From a virus, in the IMG/VR virus record IMGVR_UViG_3300005265_000012, positions 1 to 46,012 of that record: DNA of 46,012 nucleotides; one strand, 5' to 3'. A model generated the notes under the pieces. The model saw only the letters and a list, made by a program, of their open reading frames with translations. It searched no databases and was not told the DNA's origin. Both the position numbers and the translations under genes were made by a program. Position 1 is the first letter of the stretch. Each line of letters begins with the position of its first letter. Of this stretch, positions 8,617-16,994 are shown one piece after another.

Positions 8617-9489
8617 TTAGCAATCCTCCCCTTTAAAATAGGCTGCTGCTTGTATGAAGGAATCTAAATCTATCTCACTCTGGTTAAATCCAACCTCATT
8701 TACTAGTAAGTCGTAAATCACAGCTGCTGGGTTTGCTCCATATTGTAGGTCTGCGTAGGGAAGGTCGTCAGGTAAGATGCGATGCACAACAAAATGCAAG
8801 TTGGGCAAATAGGTAGAATTGTAAGCCACCAAAGCTCTTTTCCAGAAGAGGTGAGCCCAACCCTTCAGAGGAGTTGCATACTCGCCTGGCTCAGTCGGAT
8901 AGTTAGAGTTTGTTCCATCATTCCATATTTCGTTTGAAGCCCAAGCCGAAGCTTCTCCCCATTCCTCTAGCTCTGGGTCTGTGACATCCCATAGGTTCTT
9001 GCCTCCCTGCTGTCCTACAACTTCAGCCACTTTTTTCTCGTTCTTGTAGAGAAGCAATATCTCTATTTTTCCTTTTGCTAACACCTGCCATATGTCTAGA
9101 TAGTATCTATAGCCTACTACATAATCGCCCCCGCCTCCACCACCACCTTTGCCGCCTTCTGCCTCCTCAGTAACCTCTTCAGCCTCAAGATTTCCAAACC
9201 AAACAATATTTGCTGGAATCTTCACCGTCCCGTAAACTACAGGAACAGGTGTAGCCTCGTTGGTTTGCGTGATCTGGAAGTCACTGACAGAGGCTGGCTT
9301 CATAGCCTCTTCGTTTCCTCCATATCTGACTGGAAACATGTAGCTGCCAATGGCTGCTCCGACAGTGAACGCCAAGCCAGCTGCTAGCAAACTTCCAGAA
9401 ATGTAATAAGCAGCACCTCCTACAGCTACTCCTATTATTAGCGGAATCGCAGCGTAGCCACACTCATTTTTTGTATAGCCTAAAAACAT
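8617..9489 (-). CDS. Tail-tip (J-like) protein, N-terminal part
   Basis: A 290-residue protein. After two Gly/Ala-rich hydrophobic helices (residues 10-50) it reads NEATPVPVVYGTVKIPANIVW, then YRYYLDIWQVLAKGKIEILLLY and later NPAAVIYDLLVNEVGF ... DLDSFIQAAAYFKGEDC. This is the N-terminal third of J-like/Phage-tail_3 baseplate proteins, which normally continue in the same chain into a segment like the one found 430 residues inside the next gene. A stop codon and a new ribosome site (GGGGAGG) divide it. A polyglycine stretch (about residues 112-120) forms a loop. It assembles at the tail tip with the Fe-S hub and the NlpC peptidase, judging by family and neighbours. Confidence 0.75.
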   Translation of the reverse strand: MFLGYTKNECGYAAIPLIIGVAVGGAAYYISGSLLAAGLAFTVGAAIGSYMFPVRYGGNEEAMKPASVSDFQITQTNEATPVPVVYGTVKIPANIVWFGNLEAEEVTEEAEGGKGGGGGGGDYVVGYRYYLDIWQVLAKGKIEILLLYKNEKKVAEVVGQQGGKNLWDVTDPELEEWGEASAWASNEIWNDGTNSNYPTEPGEYATPLKGWAHLFWKRALVAYNSTYLPNLHFVVHRILPDDLPYADLQYGANPAAVIYDLLVNEVGFNQSEIDLDSFIQAAAYFKGEDC

Positions 9490-9958
9490 GTCTTAAGCGC
9501 CTCCTCCAAAATCGTATTGGTCTTATTATCACTCCTGTTCTATACAGGACAGTGATCTGCTTCTCATCACCTAGATAGATCCCCACATGATTGCTGACAT
9601 CCAATTTTGTTAGTGCATACACCAAAACATCCCCTCGGTAGAAATTGTCCAAATCAGACAGCTCCTTCGCCTCTACACCATCTTTCAGAAGCTTCCAGTG
9701 TTTCTGAAAATAGTTTAAAACTAGCTCCTTTTTCATGTGCAAAGCCCAATCTCTGGGATAGTATGAGTAGGAAAGTTCTTTCAACACGCCCAGCTCCAAC
9801 AAAGACGCTCCCAATAAGAGAGCACAGTCCACACCTCTTTTCTTCACATGACACATATGCTTGTAGGGAGTGCCCAGCCATGATAGTAGAATGCGTTCAT
9901 ATCTTTTCCACTTCTCATCGTCAGCAAAGTAGTAGTTGTCTTTTATTTCATCCCCCAT
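9464..9958 (-). CDS. NlpC/P60 family tail peptidase
   Basis: The 164-residue protein has the fold markers of NlpC/P60 cysteine peptidases: SWLGTPYKH, then RGVDCALLLG with candidate nucleophile C45, and SNHVGIYLGD with candidate His H124. In siphophages such as lambda (gpK) and in GTAs (g14) this enzyme sits between the hub and tail-tip genes and cuts peptidoglycan during tail assembly or DNA entry. Its start overlaps the gpL-like gene upstream by 16 bases, and its end overlaps the next gene by 26, so translation is probably coupled. Length and position fit the family. Confidence 0.85.
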   Translation of the reverse strand: MGDEIKDNYYFADDEKWKRYERILLSWLGTPYKHMCHVKKRGVDCALLLGASLLELGVLKELSYSYYPRDWALHMKKELVLNYFQKHWKLLKDGVEAKELSDLDNFYRGDVLVYALTKLDVSNHVGIYLGDEKQITVLYRTGVIIRPIRFWRRRLRHVFRLYKK

Positions 9959-11337
9959 AGGACAGGATTCCTGCTAGGAATGTAAGGACAACCAAGGAAA
10001 TTAACTAGATTGTCAAACTTCTCTTTACATGTTTTCGGGCTCTTATCACACCCAGGATAAGCGGTAACAGTCTGACCATCCACAGGCTCAGAAAACGGGC
10101 ACTGGATTATCACATAGTTTTCCTTTGACTCCATCACCAGTCGGGACTCTCCCAAGAATTCCACAAATCCTCCCGTAAACCAGCCCTCGGGTTTTGCTGC
10201 AAATGCTGATGAATATAATGTCGTGTTCGTCTCGTCTGTAGTAACTTGTGCAGTTACTGCATAGCTCGCCTTGTTCACCCCACATCCACCATCAAAGAGA
10301 TTGTGATTGCAATAGCCTTGATACAAATCTTTGGGAATCAACACCTTGGCTTTAGCTCCCAATGGTGAAAAGCTTAAATACAACATGTCCTCTTTCATTG
10401 TTGCTGCAGTTGAATTACCAACGAATATAGTCTGAGCCTGTCCTGTTTCAATGTCCAACCGCAGCAGCTTGATTCTTGTGTCCACAGTGAGTTTGTTCAA
10501 CATCAGACGCATAAACTCTTCACCACACCTAGCGCACACATCCAAACGAGTATCCGCAAAAATGTCCAAGCCTCGCTCTAAGGTCGAGCGAGATATGGGC
10601 AGCCTAGCGTAAACATTCCCATTCCGCTCTATATCTTTCCAATAAGAAGTAACCCGAAACACCTCCCCTAACGCTTCAAACTCGTAAAGTTCTGCAAACG
10701 GGTTTGCAATGCCGCTGTAATCCTCATATTCTTGCACTAACTCTCGGAAGACCACTTCAGCCTTCGCCACAGCAGGATCTTTTTGGTAGTCATAAGCTAA
10801 AGTGTCCTCTTCAAACCTGACCAACACGAACCTGCTAAAGCACAATAAATCCTCGTCATTTATCTGCCTATCGACTGGAGACTCTAAAGTCAACACCTCA
10901 AGGTCTCCCTCCAGACCAATTGAAGCCACTTTTCTAACTACATTATCGCCATTTTTAAAACGGAACCATATCCGTTCATATCCTTGAAACGCCTCTTTAA
11001 AGTAACAGCGTGTTATTTTCACAGTTGTTGAGCCCGAGCTAACAGGCCCCGCCAGAGTGAAGTCCTTCTTCCATATCGGAAGCCAAAAGCGATTCAACCT
11101 TCCACACATCTGCTCGAAGAACTCAACCAACTCCTCCTGCTCTTCTTCTACTAGGTAGTAGGTATATTTTAAGATTAAACCCACACCCTCCACCATTCTT
11201 TTAGCCCGAACTGCTGTTCCTGGGAATTTGAAGAAACGAGCCACCTTTATGTGAGACAATGTCAAATCCTCCAGCAAAGCTGGCTCTTTCACGAGCTTTG
11301 CTGATACATCTCCTAACCCATCATACGAGTCTGCCAT
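9943..11337 (-). CDS. gpL/DUF2163-like tail hub with Fe-S cysteines
   Basis: The 464-residue protein has four cysteines with the spacing of the [4Fe-4S] ligands of lambda gpL: CNHNLFDGGC (C343 and C352, nine apart) and CDKSPKTC (C430 and C437, seven apart). The segment after them, FDNLVNFLGCPYIPSRNPVL, is typical of DUF2163 hub proteins, which end near a GxPxIP segment. The N-terminal 200 residues, with FWLPIWKKDF, look like a distal-tail/hub fold. The protein probably forms the hub between tail tube and tip. An extra pair, C268 and C271, is of unknown role. Start ATG has a GAGGAAG site. Gene order (tape measure, unknown, this, peptidase, tip) matches lambda and GTAs. Confidence 0.8.
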   Translation of the reverse strand: MADSYDGLGDVSAKLVKEPALLEDLTLSHIKVARFFKFPGTAVRAKRMVEGVGLILKYTYYLVEEEQEELVEFFEQMCGRLNRFWLPIWKKDFTLAGPVSSGSTTVKITRCYFKEAFQGYERIWFRFKNGDNVVRKVASIGLEGDLEVLTLESPVDRQINDEDLLCFSRFVLVRFEEDTLAYDYQKDPAVAKAEVVFRELVQEYEDYSGIANPFAELYEFEALGEVFRVTSYWKDIERNGNVYARLPISRSTLERGLDIFADTRLDVCARCGEEFMRLMLNKLTVDTRIKLLRLDIETGQAQTIFVGNSTAATMKEDMLYLSFSPLGAKAKVLIPKDLYQGYCNHNLFDGGCGVNKASYAVTAQVTTDETNTTLYSSAFAAKPEGWFTGGFVEFLGESRLVMESKENYVIIQCPFSEPVDGQTVTAYPGCDKSPKTCKEKFDNLVNFLGCPYIPSRNPVLWGMK

Positions 11338-11343
11338 GCTTCC

Positions 11344-11934
11344 TCACTCCTCTAGTTGCTCTTCAAACACTATCTTAGTCTCACCTACTTCTGGTAACGG
11401 AGGCGTCTCAGCGTAATCAACAACAAAACCTAACACCACTGGATATATCCCCGCATATGCTGACGGATAACTATTTGTGACCGCTTCTTTCAATATCAAT
11501 GCGTAATACTCAGTTGCTGGATTTACCACAATAGAATCCAGCTCAATCACCTCACCGTAATCCTCGTTCTCATTGTAAATCGCCACATACTTCGAGCGCT
11601 TCATGTTAGGTTTGTGGTGTGGATTCTCTTCTAACACTATAGTCGTTTGGCCTTGCAGGTCTCCTTCACCTTTTGGCTTCATCTTCTCAGATGGTATGGA
11701 AAGGTAACACTCATAGGATAAGTTGTAAACCTCTTTGAATTGCATCTGAACGCTGCTTAAAGTCTGTTTGAAGGAAACCTCTATTATTCTACGAAGCTTA
11801 TCATATAGCGCCCGTCTAGCCTCCTTCTCTTTGTCACTGCCAAAGCAAGCTGTTTGGAAAGAATATTTTACTCTAAGAGACAACTCGCCCCACAACCCTT
11901 CATGCAGCAAAATGGACTTCGCACTCTCTATCAT
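11344..11934 (-). CDS. Unknown tail protein
   Basis: A 196-residue protein whose ATG overlaps the tape-measure stop by four bases (ATGA). It lies between the tape measure and the Fe-S hub, the position of the distal tail protein in GTA-like modules. The N-terminal 70 residues are helical and basic. The rest is beta-rich with an acidic tail. I see no motif that allows a family call; the position suggests a distal-tail or tail-tip part. Confidence 0.65.
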   Translation of the reverse strand: MIESAKSILLHEGLWGELSLRVKYSFQTACFGSDKEKEARRALYDKLRRIIEVSFKQTLSSVQMQFKEVYNLSYECYLSIPSEKMKPKGEGDLQGQTTIVLEENPHHKPNMKRSKYVAIYNENEDYGEVIELDSIVVNPATEYYALILKEAVTNSYPSAYAGIYPVVLGFVVDYAETPPLPEVGETKIVFEEQLEE

Positions 11935-14900
11935 AACACCTCTCTAATTCTATACCTATTTCTTGCTATAACATTCAATATCACACGCTCCCCTACAGGA
12001 CTCGCTATAAAACCTTCCATGAGCTTGGGGTCAACCACATTGTTGATGGTTAAGTTGATGGGCTTTCCTTCCTCAGCTCCAGCTTTACTCAAAGCAGCAG
12101 CAAGGGACGACACCACCCCACCCTCCTGATAAGAGAGCCTTGGCCTCAGCGGAGTGATGATCGGTCTTCTTGTTAGGGTTGCAAGAGCTTTCAGAGGTTC
12201 GACTGGTAACAGTCCTTGATTTAGAGCAGCCATGAAAGACTCACCATATTTTCTGACGCTGCTGGTTTTTATAACCCACTCTCCTTCATGTGCCAGAATC
12301 GGAACAGCTTTGCTTCCCTTCACCGCTCCACCTTCCTGAGCCTTGGCTGCTCCCCCAACCTGGCCTCCTCCAGCTGCTTTTGGGATGGGGACGCCCATAG
12401 CAGTGAGAGCTTTAAAAGCTAGCCACTGCATCATCATTTGAATGACAGCAGAGATAAAAGACGCCACCATCTGTCTAATCACATCACCAAAACTCTTTCC
12501 AAAGGATTCTCCATATACAATCATGCGAGCAACCCCGTTTGCAAAAGTTTGAGTCATCTCGATCACCATGTTGGATACAGAAGTAGTCAAAGTGTTGAAA
12601 ACAGCTCCGCCCAAAGTCCCAAATCTTAACAAGGCTTCTGCACCTGTCTGGGATGCAGTCGCCACTCCTCCAGCTATAGAAGTGGTTAAGGCATTCCAGT
12701 AGCCTGACATTGATCGCCCCGCTTCTTCCGCTTGCTCAAGAGTAAGAACCTGTTGTTCAATCGAAGCCTGTATGATTTCCGTCTGCCTCTGCGCAGCCTC
12801 CTTAGCCGCCCCCTGTCTCGCCCTATAAGCAGTGATCAGCCTCTCTTGGTCTATAATCTCCTGCTCCACACCTCGGTGAGCTGCCTCAAAGAGAGTCATA
12901 TGAGCCTCAACCTCTTCTCTCACCGCCCTCGCAATCTCTCCGTGGAAGAGAGCCAGCTTTGACTGCTTCTCTCCTCTCTCTTCTATAAGCCTCAGAAGCC
13001 GAGTGTGGATGGCAGCCAGAGAGGTGTAGACCTCATGAAGCTCAGAGGCCTTTGCCTTTTCCTCTTCAGTGCCGTGAATGGTTGACTCTAAAGCAGAGGC
13101 TACACCCTGCATGAGGGATTCTAAAGTGTTGAGAGCCTGCTCGTAGTCTCCTAGAGAAGTCGTTGTCTCTGCCGTCTTCCTGCCTAGGGAAGTCATCAAG
13201 GTGTTATATCTCTCAATCACTGCGCTCAGAGCAGCAGCGGTGGAGGCAAGCAGGGTTTCTGTAGTCAAGAAGCGTCCTGTCTCTCTCTGCAGTTCAAGGA
13301 AGACATCCAAAGTGTTAACCACAGCTTTGAATTCCTGCTCTCTTATAGAAACTCGTTTTTGAGCTATCTCAAGGTTGGTGGAGTCTAGCTCAGCCTGTTT
13401 GGCTGTTGCGTCAAGCCCAGCCTTTTTCAACTCTTCCAAATCTCTCTCAAGTCTAGCCTTGCGGGCGAGGAGCTGATTCAACTCAAGAAGCTCCGAAGAC
13501 TCCCCTCTTCTTAAAGCCACTATCCTAGCAAGGGTGAACTCATGTTCTTGAGCTGCCTCTCGTTCAGCTTGCCTGGCTCGGATGAGGTCATAGGAAAGCT
13601 CTTTCAGTTTAGTCTCAAGCTGCACCTTCTTAGCAGCCCCTTTCAGCCCCTCCTTTTCCATCTCTCTTATTTGTAACTCCAAAGATTGTCTTTTGAGAAG
13701 GAGAGCCTCCACCTCACTGTGATATTTAGCTTCAGACACAGCGGCTTCTTTTTTAGCGACTTCCAGATCTCTCTGCCACTTCTTTCTCTGCTCAGCAGAC
13801 CGCACCTCTGCGTCAATAGTTGATCTCGCTGTAGTGAGGAATCTTTTCAAAGCAGCATGATAAGCACGAGCAGCTCTCAAAGCCTCAGCCGAGCGTTCCC
13901 CATGTTCTCTCACAGCCTCGTTGTAAGCCTTCACATAAGGAGAAAGGGAAGCGTAGCCAGCTTCTATCTCAGAGATCGCCTTCCGACCCATTTCTCCAAA
14001 GGTGGTGATGTTTCCAGCGGCATCTTTGATCTGGACTGTTCCCTCCTTCAAATTTAGCCCCAATCCCGCAAGCTCGTCTTTCATCTTTTTTATGGCTGCA
14101 AGGATGTCTGCTCCAGTGATTTGGTCTAAGGTTCTTCTTATCTTTGAAGCTTCCTCTCGGGCAATCTTCAAATCCTTCTGGAGTTTTTTAAATTTTTCAG
14201 AGAGCTCCGTAAGCCGTTCTTCACCCCACCCAAAGCGCCCAATCATACGCCTCTGATACTCCATGCGAAGAACCACATCTTCCATGGAAGACTTCAGAGA
14301 GCGAATCTTCTCTTCAGCCTCAGCAAGTTTCTGTTTGAGCTGTTTTTCTATGGCAAGGCCAGCCCTCATGGTTTGTTCCTCATACCAAGAGAGATACTCA
14401 AGATCAACAGCAATGATTTTGCCCTGCTCGTCAAAAGCTGCAGCAACACCTCCTATCGCCCTGTCAAGAGTCTGAGCGGCAGCTGCAGCCTCCTTGCTCT
14501 GCTCTCCATATTTTGCAATCGCCTCCCGCAGCTGGCCTATCAAGACGAGGTGGTTTTGTCTCTCCGCAAAGTTTTTGGCGAGCTCTTCTGTGTCTTCTTC
14601 TGTCTTGCGAGTGAGATAGACTGTAGCCCCTGCAGTCGCCCCAAGAGCAGCGGCAACCGCTAGGAGAAGCGGAGCGTAAGGTGCAATGGTCGCCCCGAAG
14701 AGGAGAGCCGCAGCCTGCGCCGCTGTGATTGCTGCTGCGAGGGAGAAGAAGACGGAGATGCCTCCTGCCGCTGCAGCTATAAGAGTTCTGATAGCTGGGT
14801 CTAGACTGGAAAGAGCCTTGAGCCAGTCATAAAGGCGAAGGACAGTCGCATCAAGGATGGGAAGAAAGGCCTCTCCTATAGCAGCTTTTAGGTCAGGAAT

Positions 14901-15629
14901 GACTCGAGTGGTTATGGAAGACATCACCTTGGCGGAGTCTTGCATAGATCGGACATAGGCACCACTTCTCTTCGCAGCCTCCTCATAAATGACATTGAGC
15001 ATGGCTATTCTTTTGTCCATAGATGTCAGCTCCGCTGCTGTCTTGCCTATTTGAGCCGCATAGGAAGAGTAGATTTCAGTGAGGCCTTTGACTATTCCAA
15101 ACTGCCTGAGAAGCCTTGGGAGTTGTTGGGCAATGGCAAGGGTGAGGATGTCAAAAGCCTCAGAAGAGCCCAGAGTGGTGCCAGCAGCCAAATCCTGAGC
15201 CGCCCTCGCCAGCTTCGTGACCTCAGTGAGCTCCATGCCCATCTGAATCCACCGAGTCATTGCCTCCCTAGCCTCTATGACAGAGATGCCCAGCCTTCTC
15301 ATTGCCTGCTCAGTCGCCTGAAGCTGAGACTGGGTGTAGAAGGCATTTTCTCCAACGACGCTGAGGGCAGTCGCCATAACATCTGCTCTTGCAGCAGCCA
15401 TCATCGTTTGTTTCGTGAAAGAGCCGATGGCAGCCGCTGCTGCACTGGTGGTAACTGCCTGAAGGACTTTTCCAAGAGTAGCAGCAGAGGAGGAGAGCTT
15501 GGTCATCTCCTTGTTGGTTTTGTCTGTTGCTGCTCCTATATCTTTGAGAGCGTTTTCAATGGAGCGGGCTGCGTTGATGAGCTCTCTAAATTCAACTGAG
15601 ACCTGATAGCGGATGTCTCCTACAATCAT
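11931..15629 (-). CDS. Tape measure protein
   Basis: A 1,232-residue, Ala-rich, mostly helical protein with long charged coiled coils (about 360-960). A hydrophobic segment lies near 285-345 (IAAAAGGISVFFSLAAAITA and following), and another Gly/Ala region at about 1050-1120. The N-terminal stretch (SIENALKDIGAATDKTNKEM ... VLQAVTTSAAAAAIGSFTKQ) is typical of tape measures. It fixes tail length, using the usual rule of about 0.15 nm per residue, so a tail of roughly 180 nm is predicted. It starts 15 bases after the frameshifted chaperone stop. No lysozyme or peptidase motif was seen inside it. Confidence 0.95.
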   Translation of the reverse strand: MIVGDIRYQVSVEFRELINAARSIENALKDIGAATDKTNKEMTKLSSSAATLGKVLQAVTTSAAAAAIGSFTKQTMMAAARADVMATALSVVGENAFYTQSQLQATEQAMRRLGISVIEAREAMTRWIQMGMELTEVTKLARAAQDLAAGTTLGSSEAFDILTLAIAQQLPRLLRQFGIVKGLTEIYSSYAAQIGKTAAELTSMDKRIAMLNVIYEEAAKRSGAYVRSMQDSAKVMSSITTRVIPDLKAAIGEAFLPILDATVLRLYDWLKALSSLDPAIRTLIAAAAGGISVFFSLAAAITAAQAAALLFGATIAPYAPLLLAVAAALGATAGATVYLTRKTEEDTEELAKNFAERQNHLVLIGQLREAIAKYGEQSKEAAAAAQTLDRAIGGVAAAFDEQGKIIAVDLEYLSWYEEQTMRAGLAIEKQLKQKLAEAEEKIRSLKSSMEDVVLRMEYQRRMIGRFGWGEERLTELSEKFKKLQKDLKIAREEASKIRRTLDQITGADILAAIKKMKDELAGLGLNLKEGTVQIKDAAGNITTFGEMGRKAISEIEAGYASLSPYVKAYNEAVREHGERSAEALRAARAYHAALKRFLTTARSTIDAEVRSAEQRKKWQRDLEVAKKEAAVSEAKYHSEVEALLLKRQSLELQIREMEKEGLKGAAKKVQLETKLKELSYDLIRARQAEREAAQEHEFTLARIVALRRGESSELLELNQLLARKARLERDLEELKKAGLDATAKQAELDSTNLEIAQKRVSIREQEFKAVVNTLDVFLELQRETGRFLTTETLLASTAAALSAVIERYNTLMTSLGRKTAETTTSLGDYEQALNTLESLMQGVASALESTIHGTEEEKAKASELHEVYTSLAAIHTRLLRLIEERGEKQSKLALFHGEIARAVREEVEAHMTLFEAAHRGVEQEIIDQERLITAYRARQGAAKEAAQRQTEIIQASIEQQVLTLEQAEEAGRSMSGYWNALTTSIAGGVATASQTGAEALLRFGTLGGAVFNTLTTSVSNMVIEMTQTFANGVARMIVYGESFGKSFGDVIRQMVASFISAVIQMMMQWLAFKALTAMGVPIPKAAGGGQVGGAAKAQEGGAVKGSKAVPILAHEGEWVIKTSSVRKYGESFMAALNQGLLPVEPLKALATLTRRPIITPLRPRLSYQEGGVVSSLAAALSKAGAEEGKPINLTINNVVDPKLMEGFIASPVGERVILNVIARNRYRIREVL

Positions 15630-15644
15630 TTCCTTTCCCCCTTC

Positions 15645-16378
15645 CTACAAGCCCGCCTTCTTCAAATAGGATTCATATTCTTTTCTTGTCATCGTTTTGA
15701 GTGGCTTGGGTGGTCTCGCCTTCTCCCTTCTAGGCTTTGGCTTCAGCGTCTCTTGTCTTTCTCGCAGGAGCTTGCTTCCCATAGCAAGGAGAGCCAGCTG
15801 TCCTGGGGTGTAGGTTTCCAACAGCTCTTTTAGTCCTATCCCCCATCCTTCGCAGAAGGAGGCATAGACGGCTGCTTGGGGGAGGTTGTCCTCGAAATCT
15901 CCTCTATCAATGCCATAACGCCTTGCAAGGGCTTCAATAAAAAATCCTCTTGACTCTGCACCTCCATTTGGACTTGTAGGAAGTGGAGAAGATCAGGGAG
16001 AGATGTATTCTCGCTGATCTGGTCAATTGTCCATTCATATCCATAGGCTTTGCTAAGGGCGGCCGCAGCCTCTAATAGAGAGTCTGCAATCTTGGAGTCC
16101 AAGTCGTAGAGAGAGTCTAAATGATCGCCCGCAGCCGCCAACGAGGACAGGTCTAGTTTGCCTTGTGAGTCTACCTTCAGCCCAAGCTTGAGAAGAGACC
16201 TAAGCCCCTTCCTTGCTGGCTTCATCCTCATGTTCACTTCTTTTGCATATTTTATGGGCATCGGCCTCACTTCTATCTCGACACCCATGAATCTCACCTT
16301 CCTCCCAGTGGGGAAGAGGATTTGATCTTCTAACTCTTCAGTTTTCTCTCGCTCAAGTCTCTCTCGATTCTCATCCAT
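15645..16378 (-). CDS. Tail assembly chaperone, long form by -1 frameshift
   Basis: This is the gpGT-like product. The ribosome reads the short chaperone frame to L147, slips back one base on T TTT TTA (15938-15944), and continues as IEALARRYGIDRGDFEDNLP to a stop at 15645. That adds 97 residues, 244 in all. The -1 frame is open, contains LPQAAVYASFCEGWGIGLKE and a basic C-terminus ending YLKKAGL, and looks much more protein-like than the zero-frame tail. Synthesis of G and GT forms by -1 slippage, just before the tape measure, is conserved in siphophages; the long form binds the tape measure and recruits tail tube protein. The stop is 15 bases before the tape-measure start, which also supports the frame. 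Confidence 0.85.
15836..16378 (-). CDS. Tail assembly chaperone, short form
   Basis: The unshifted 180-residue product, equivalent to lambda gpG. It begins MDENRERLEREKTEELEDQI and has a beta segment (KVRFMGVEIEVRPMPIKYAK) followed by helices, as in other tail chaperones. It lies between the tail tube gene and the tape measure. Residues 148-180 are low-complexity in the zero frame (SRTTSPKQPSMPPSAKDGG), as expected for a stretch that mainly has to hold the overlapping -1 frame. See the long form for the slip site. Confidence 0.85.
   Translation of the reverse strand: MDENRERLEREKTEELEDQILFPTGRKVRFMGVEIEVRPMPIKYAKEVNMRMKPARKGLRSLLKLGLKVDSQGKLDLSSLAAAGDHLDSLYDLDSKIADSLLEAAAALSKAYGYEWTIDQISENTSLPDLLHFLQVQMEVQSQEDFLLKPLQGVMALIEEISRTTSPKQPSMPPSAKDGG
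15938..15944 (-). other. Slippery heptamer for -1 frameshift
   Basis: On the coding strand the bases are T TTT TTA, in phase with zero-frame codons GAT TTT TTA. This is the same heptamer class as the HIV gag-pol slip site, which permits both tRNAs to re-pair after a one-base backward shift. I did not identify the downstream stimulator with confidence. Confidence 0.8.
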
Positions 16379-16397
16379 TTCGTCTACCTCTTTTAGT

Positions 16398-16994
16398 TTA
16401 GGATTCTGCTTCGAAGTAAACTCTTTCTCCTACTATCCTTTCATTTCCATGAGCTGAGCTGATGTAGCTATAAGCATCAAAGCCAAGAGCGATCTTGCCT
16501 GCATCATCAGGCCGTAGATTTTCAGTATATTCAGTCTTCGCAGAGACCTCTGGGAAATAGTGGACAACTTGAGTTCCATCTAGAAAGTCAGCAACACCAA
16601 GAAGAGCATATTTCTTCAGCTGAGTCCTTCCAAAAGGAGCTCTCGTGATGCCTGGCGTGCTGCACTCCTGCACATCCACCCCTAAAGCCTTGCTAACAAT
16701 TGCGTTAGACTTTCCATAGACAGAGATCGTCAGCTCGCCATCCACCCCAATGATTGCTTCGTATTGCAAGGCCTTCGGGAGGCCTAGCTTGAGTTGGTAT
16801 TTCTCCTTTCTGATAGTGATTGTAGGACTGTCCTCTACAACAGCCCCTAGATTGGTGAAGCCAGCTGGAGGAGTGTTGACATCAATCCTACCGCTACACG
16901 GATCCCATTCTTGAGGATAGTCGGCAATCAAGAGTTGCTCAATAGCTAGACTGACTTCTGCTTCAATGATTTCATTGTCATAGGTCTTGCCCAT
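16398..16994 (-). CDS. Major tail tube protein
   Basis: A 198-residue protein placed directly before the tail chaperone, where siphophages encode the tube subunit. The pattern FTNLGAVVEDSPTITIRKEK and VDGELTISVYGKS, with alternating beta strands and the small loop around KAL, fits the tail tube/Hcp-like fold, in which an early LG-x-V..E segment and strand pairs recur. Its start lies inside the last 17 bases of the large glycosyltransferase gene upstream, with GAGGTG eight bases before ATG. There is no added Ig-like domain. It should polymerise into the tail tube. Confidence 0.85.
   Translation of the reverse strand: MGKTYDNEIIEAEVSLAIEQLLIADYPQEWDPCSGRIDVNTPPAGFTNLGAVVEDSPTITIRKEKYQLKLGLPKALQYEAIIGVDGELTISVYGKSNAIVSKALGVDVQECSTPGITRAPFGRTQLKKYALLGVADFLDGTQVVHYFPEVSAKTEYTENLRPDDAGKIALGFDAYSYISSAHGNERIVGERVYFEAES

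Noticed and set aside
8617-8640. Trans-intein or frameshift as an explanation for the split tail-tip protein
   Set aside because: No intein blocks on either side, and a clean TAAATG with its own GGGGAGG site supports two separate proteins.
8900-8960. NEIWNDG peptide also found in the 473-residue glycosyltransferase (near 20190)
   Set aside because: A seven-residue match in unrelated contexts with no wider similarity; taken as chance.
14940-15599. 219-codon plus-strand frame inside the tape measure gene
   Set aside because: Antisense shadow of an Ala-rich coding region; no ribosome site and no recognisable protein features.
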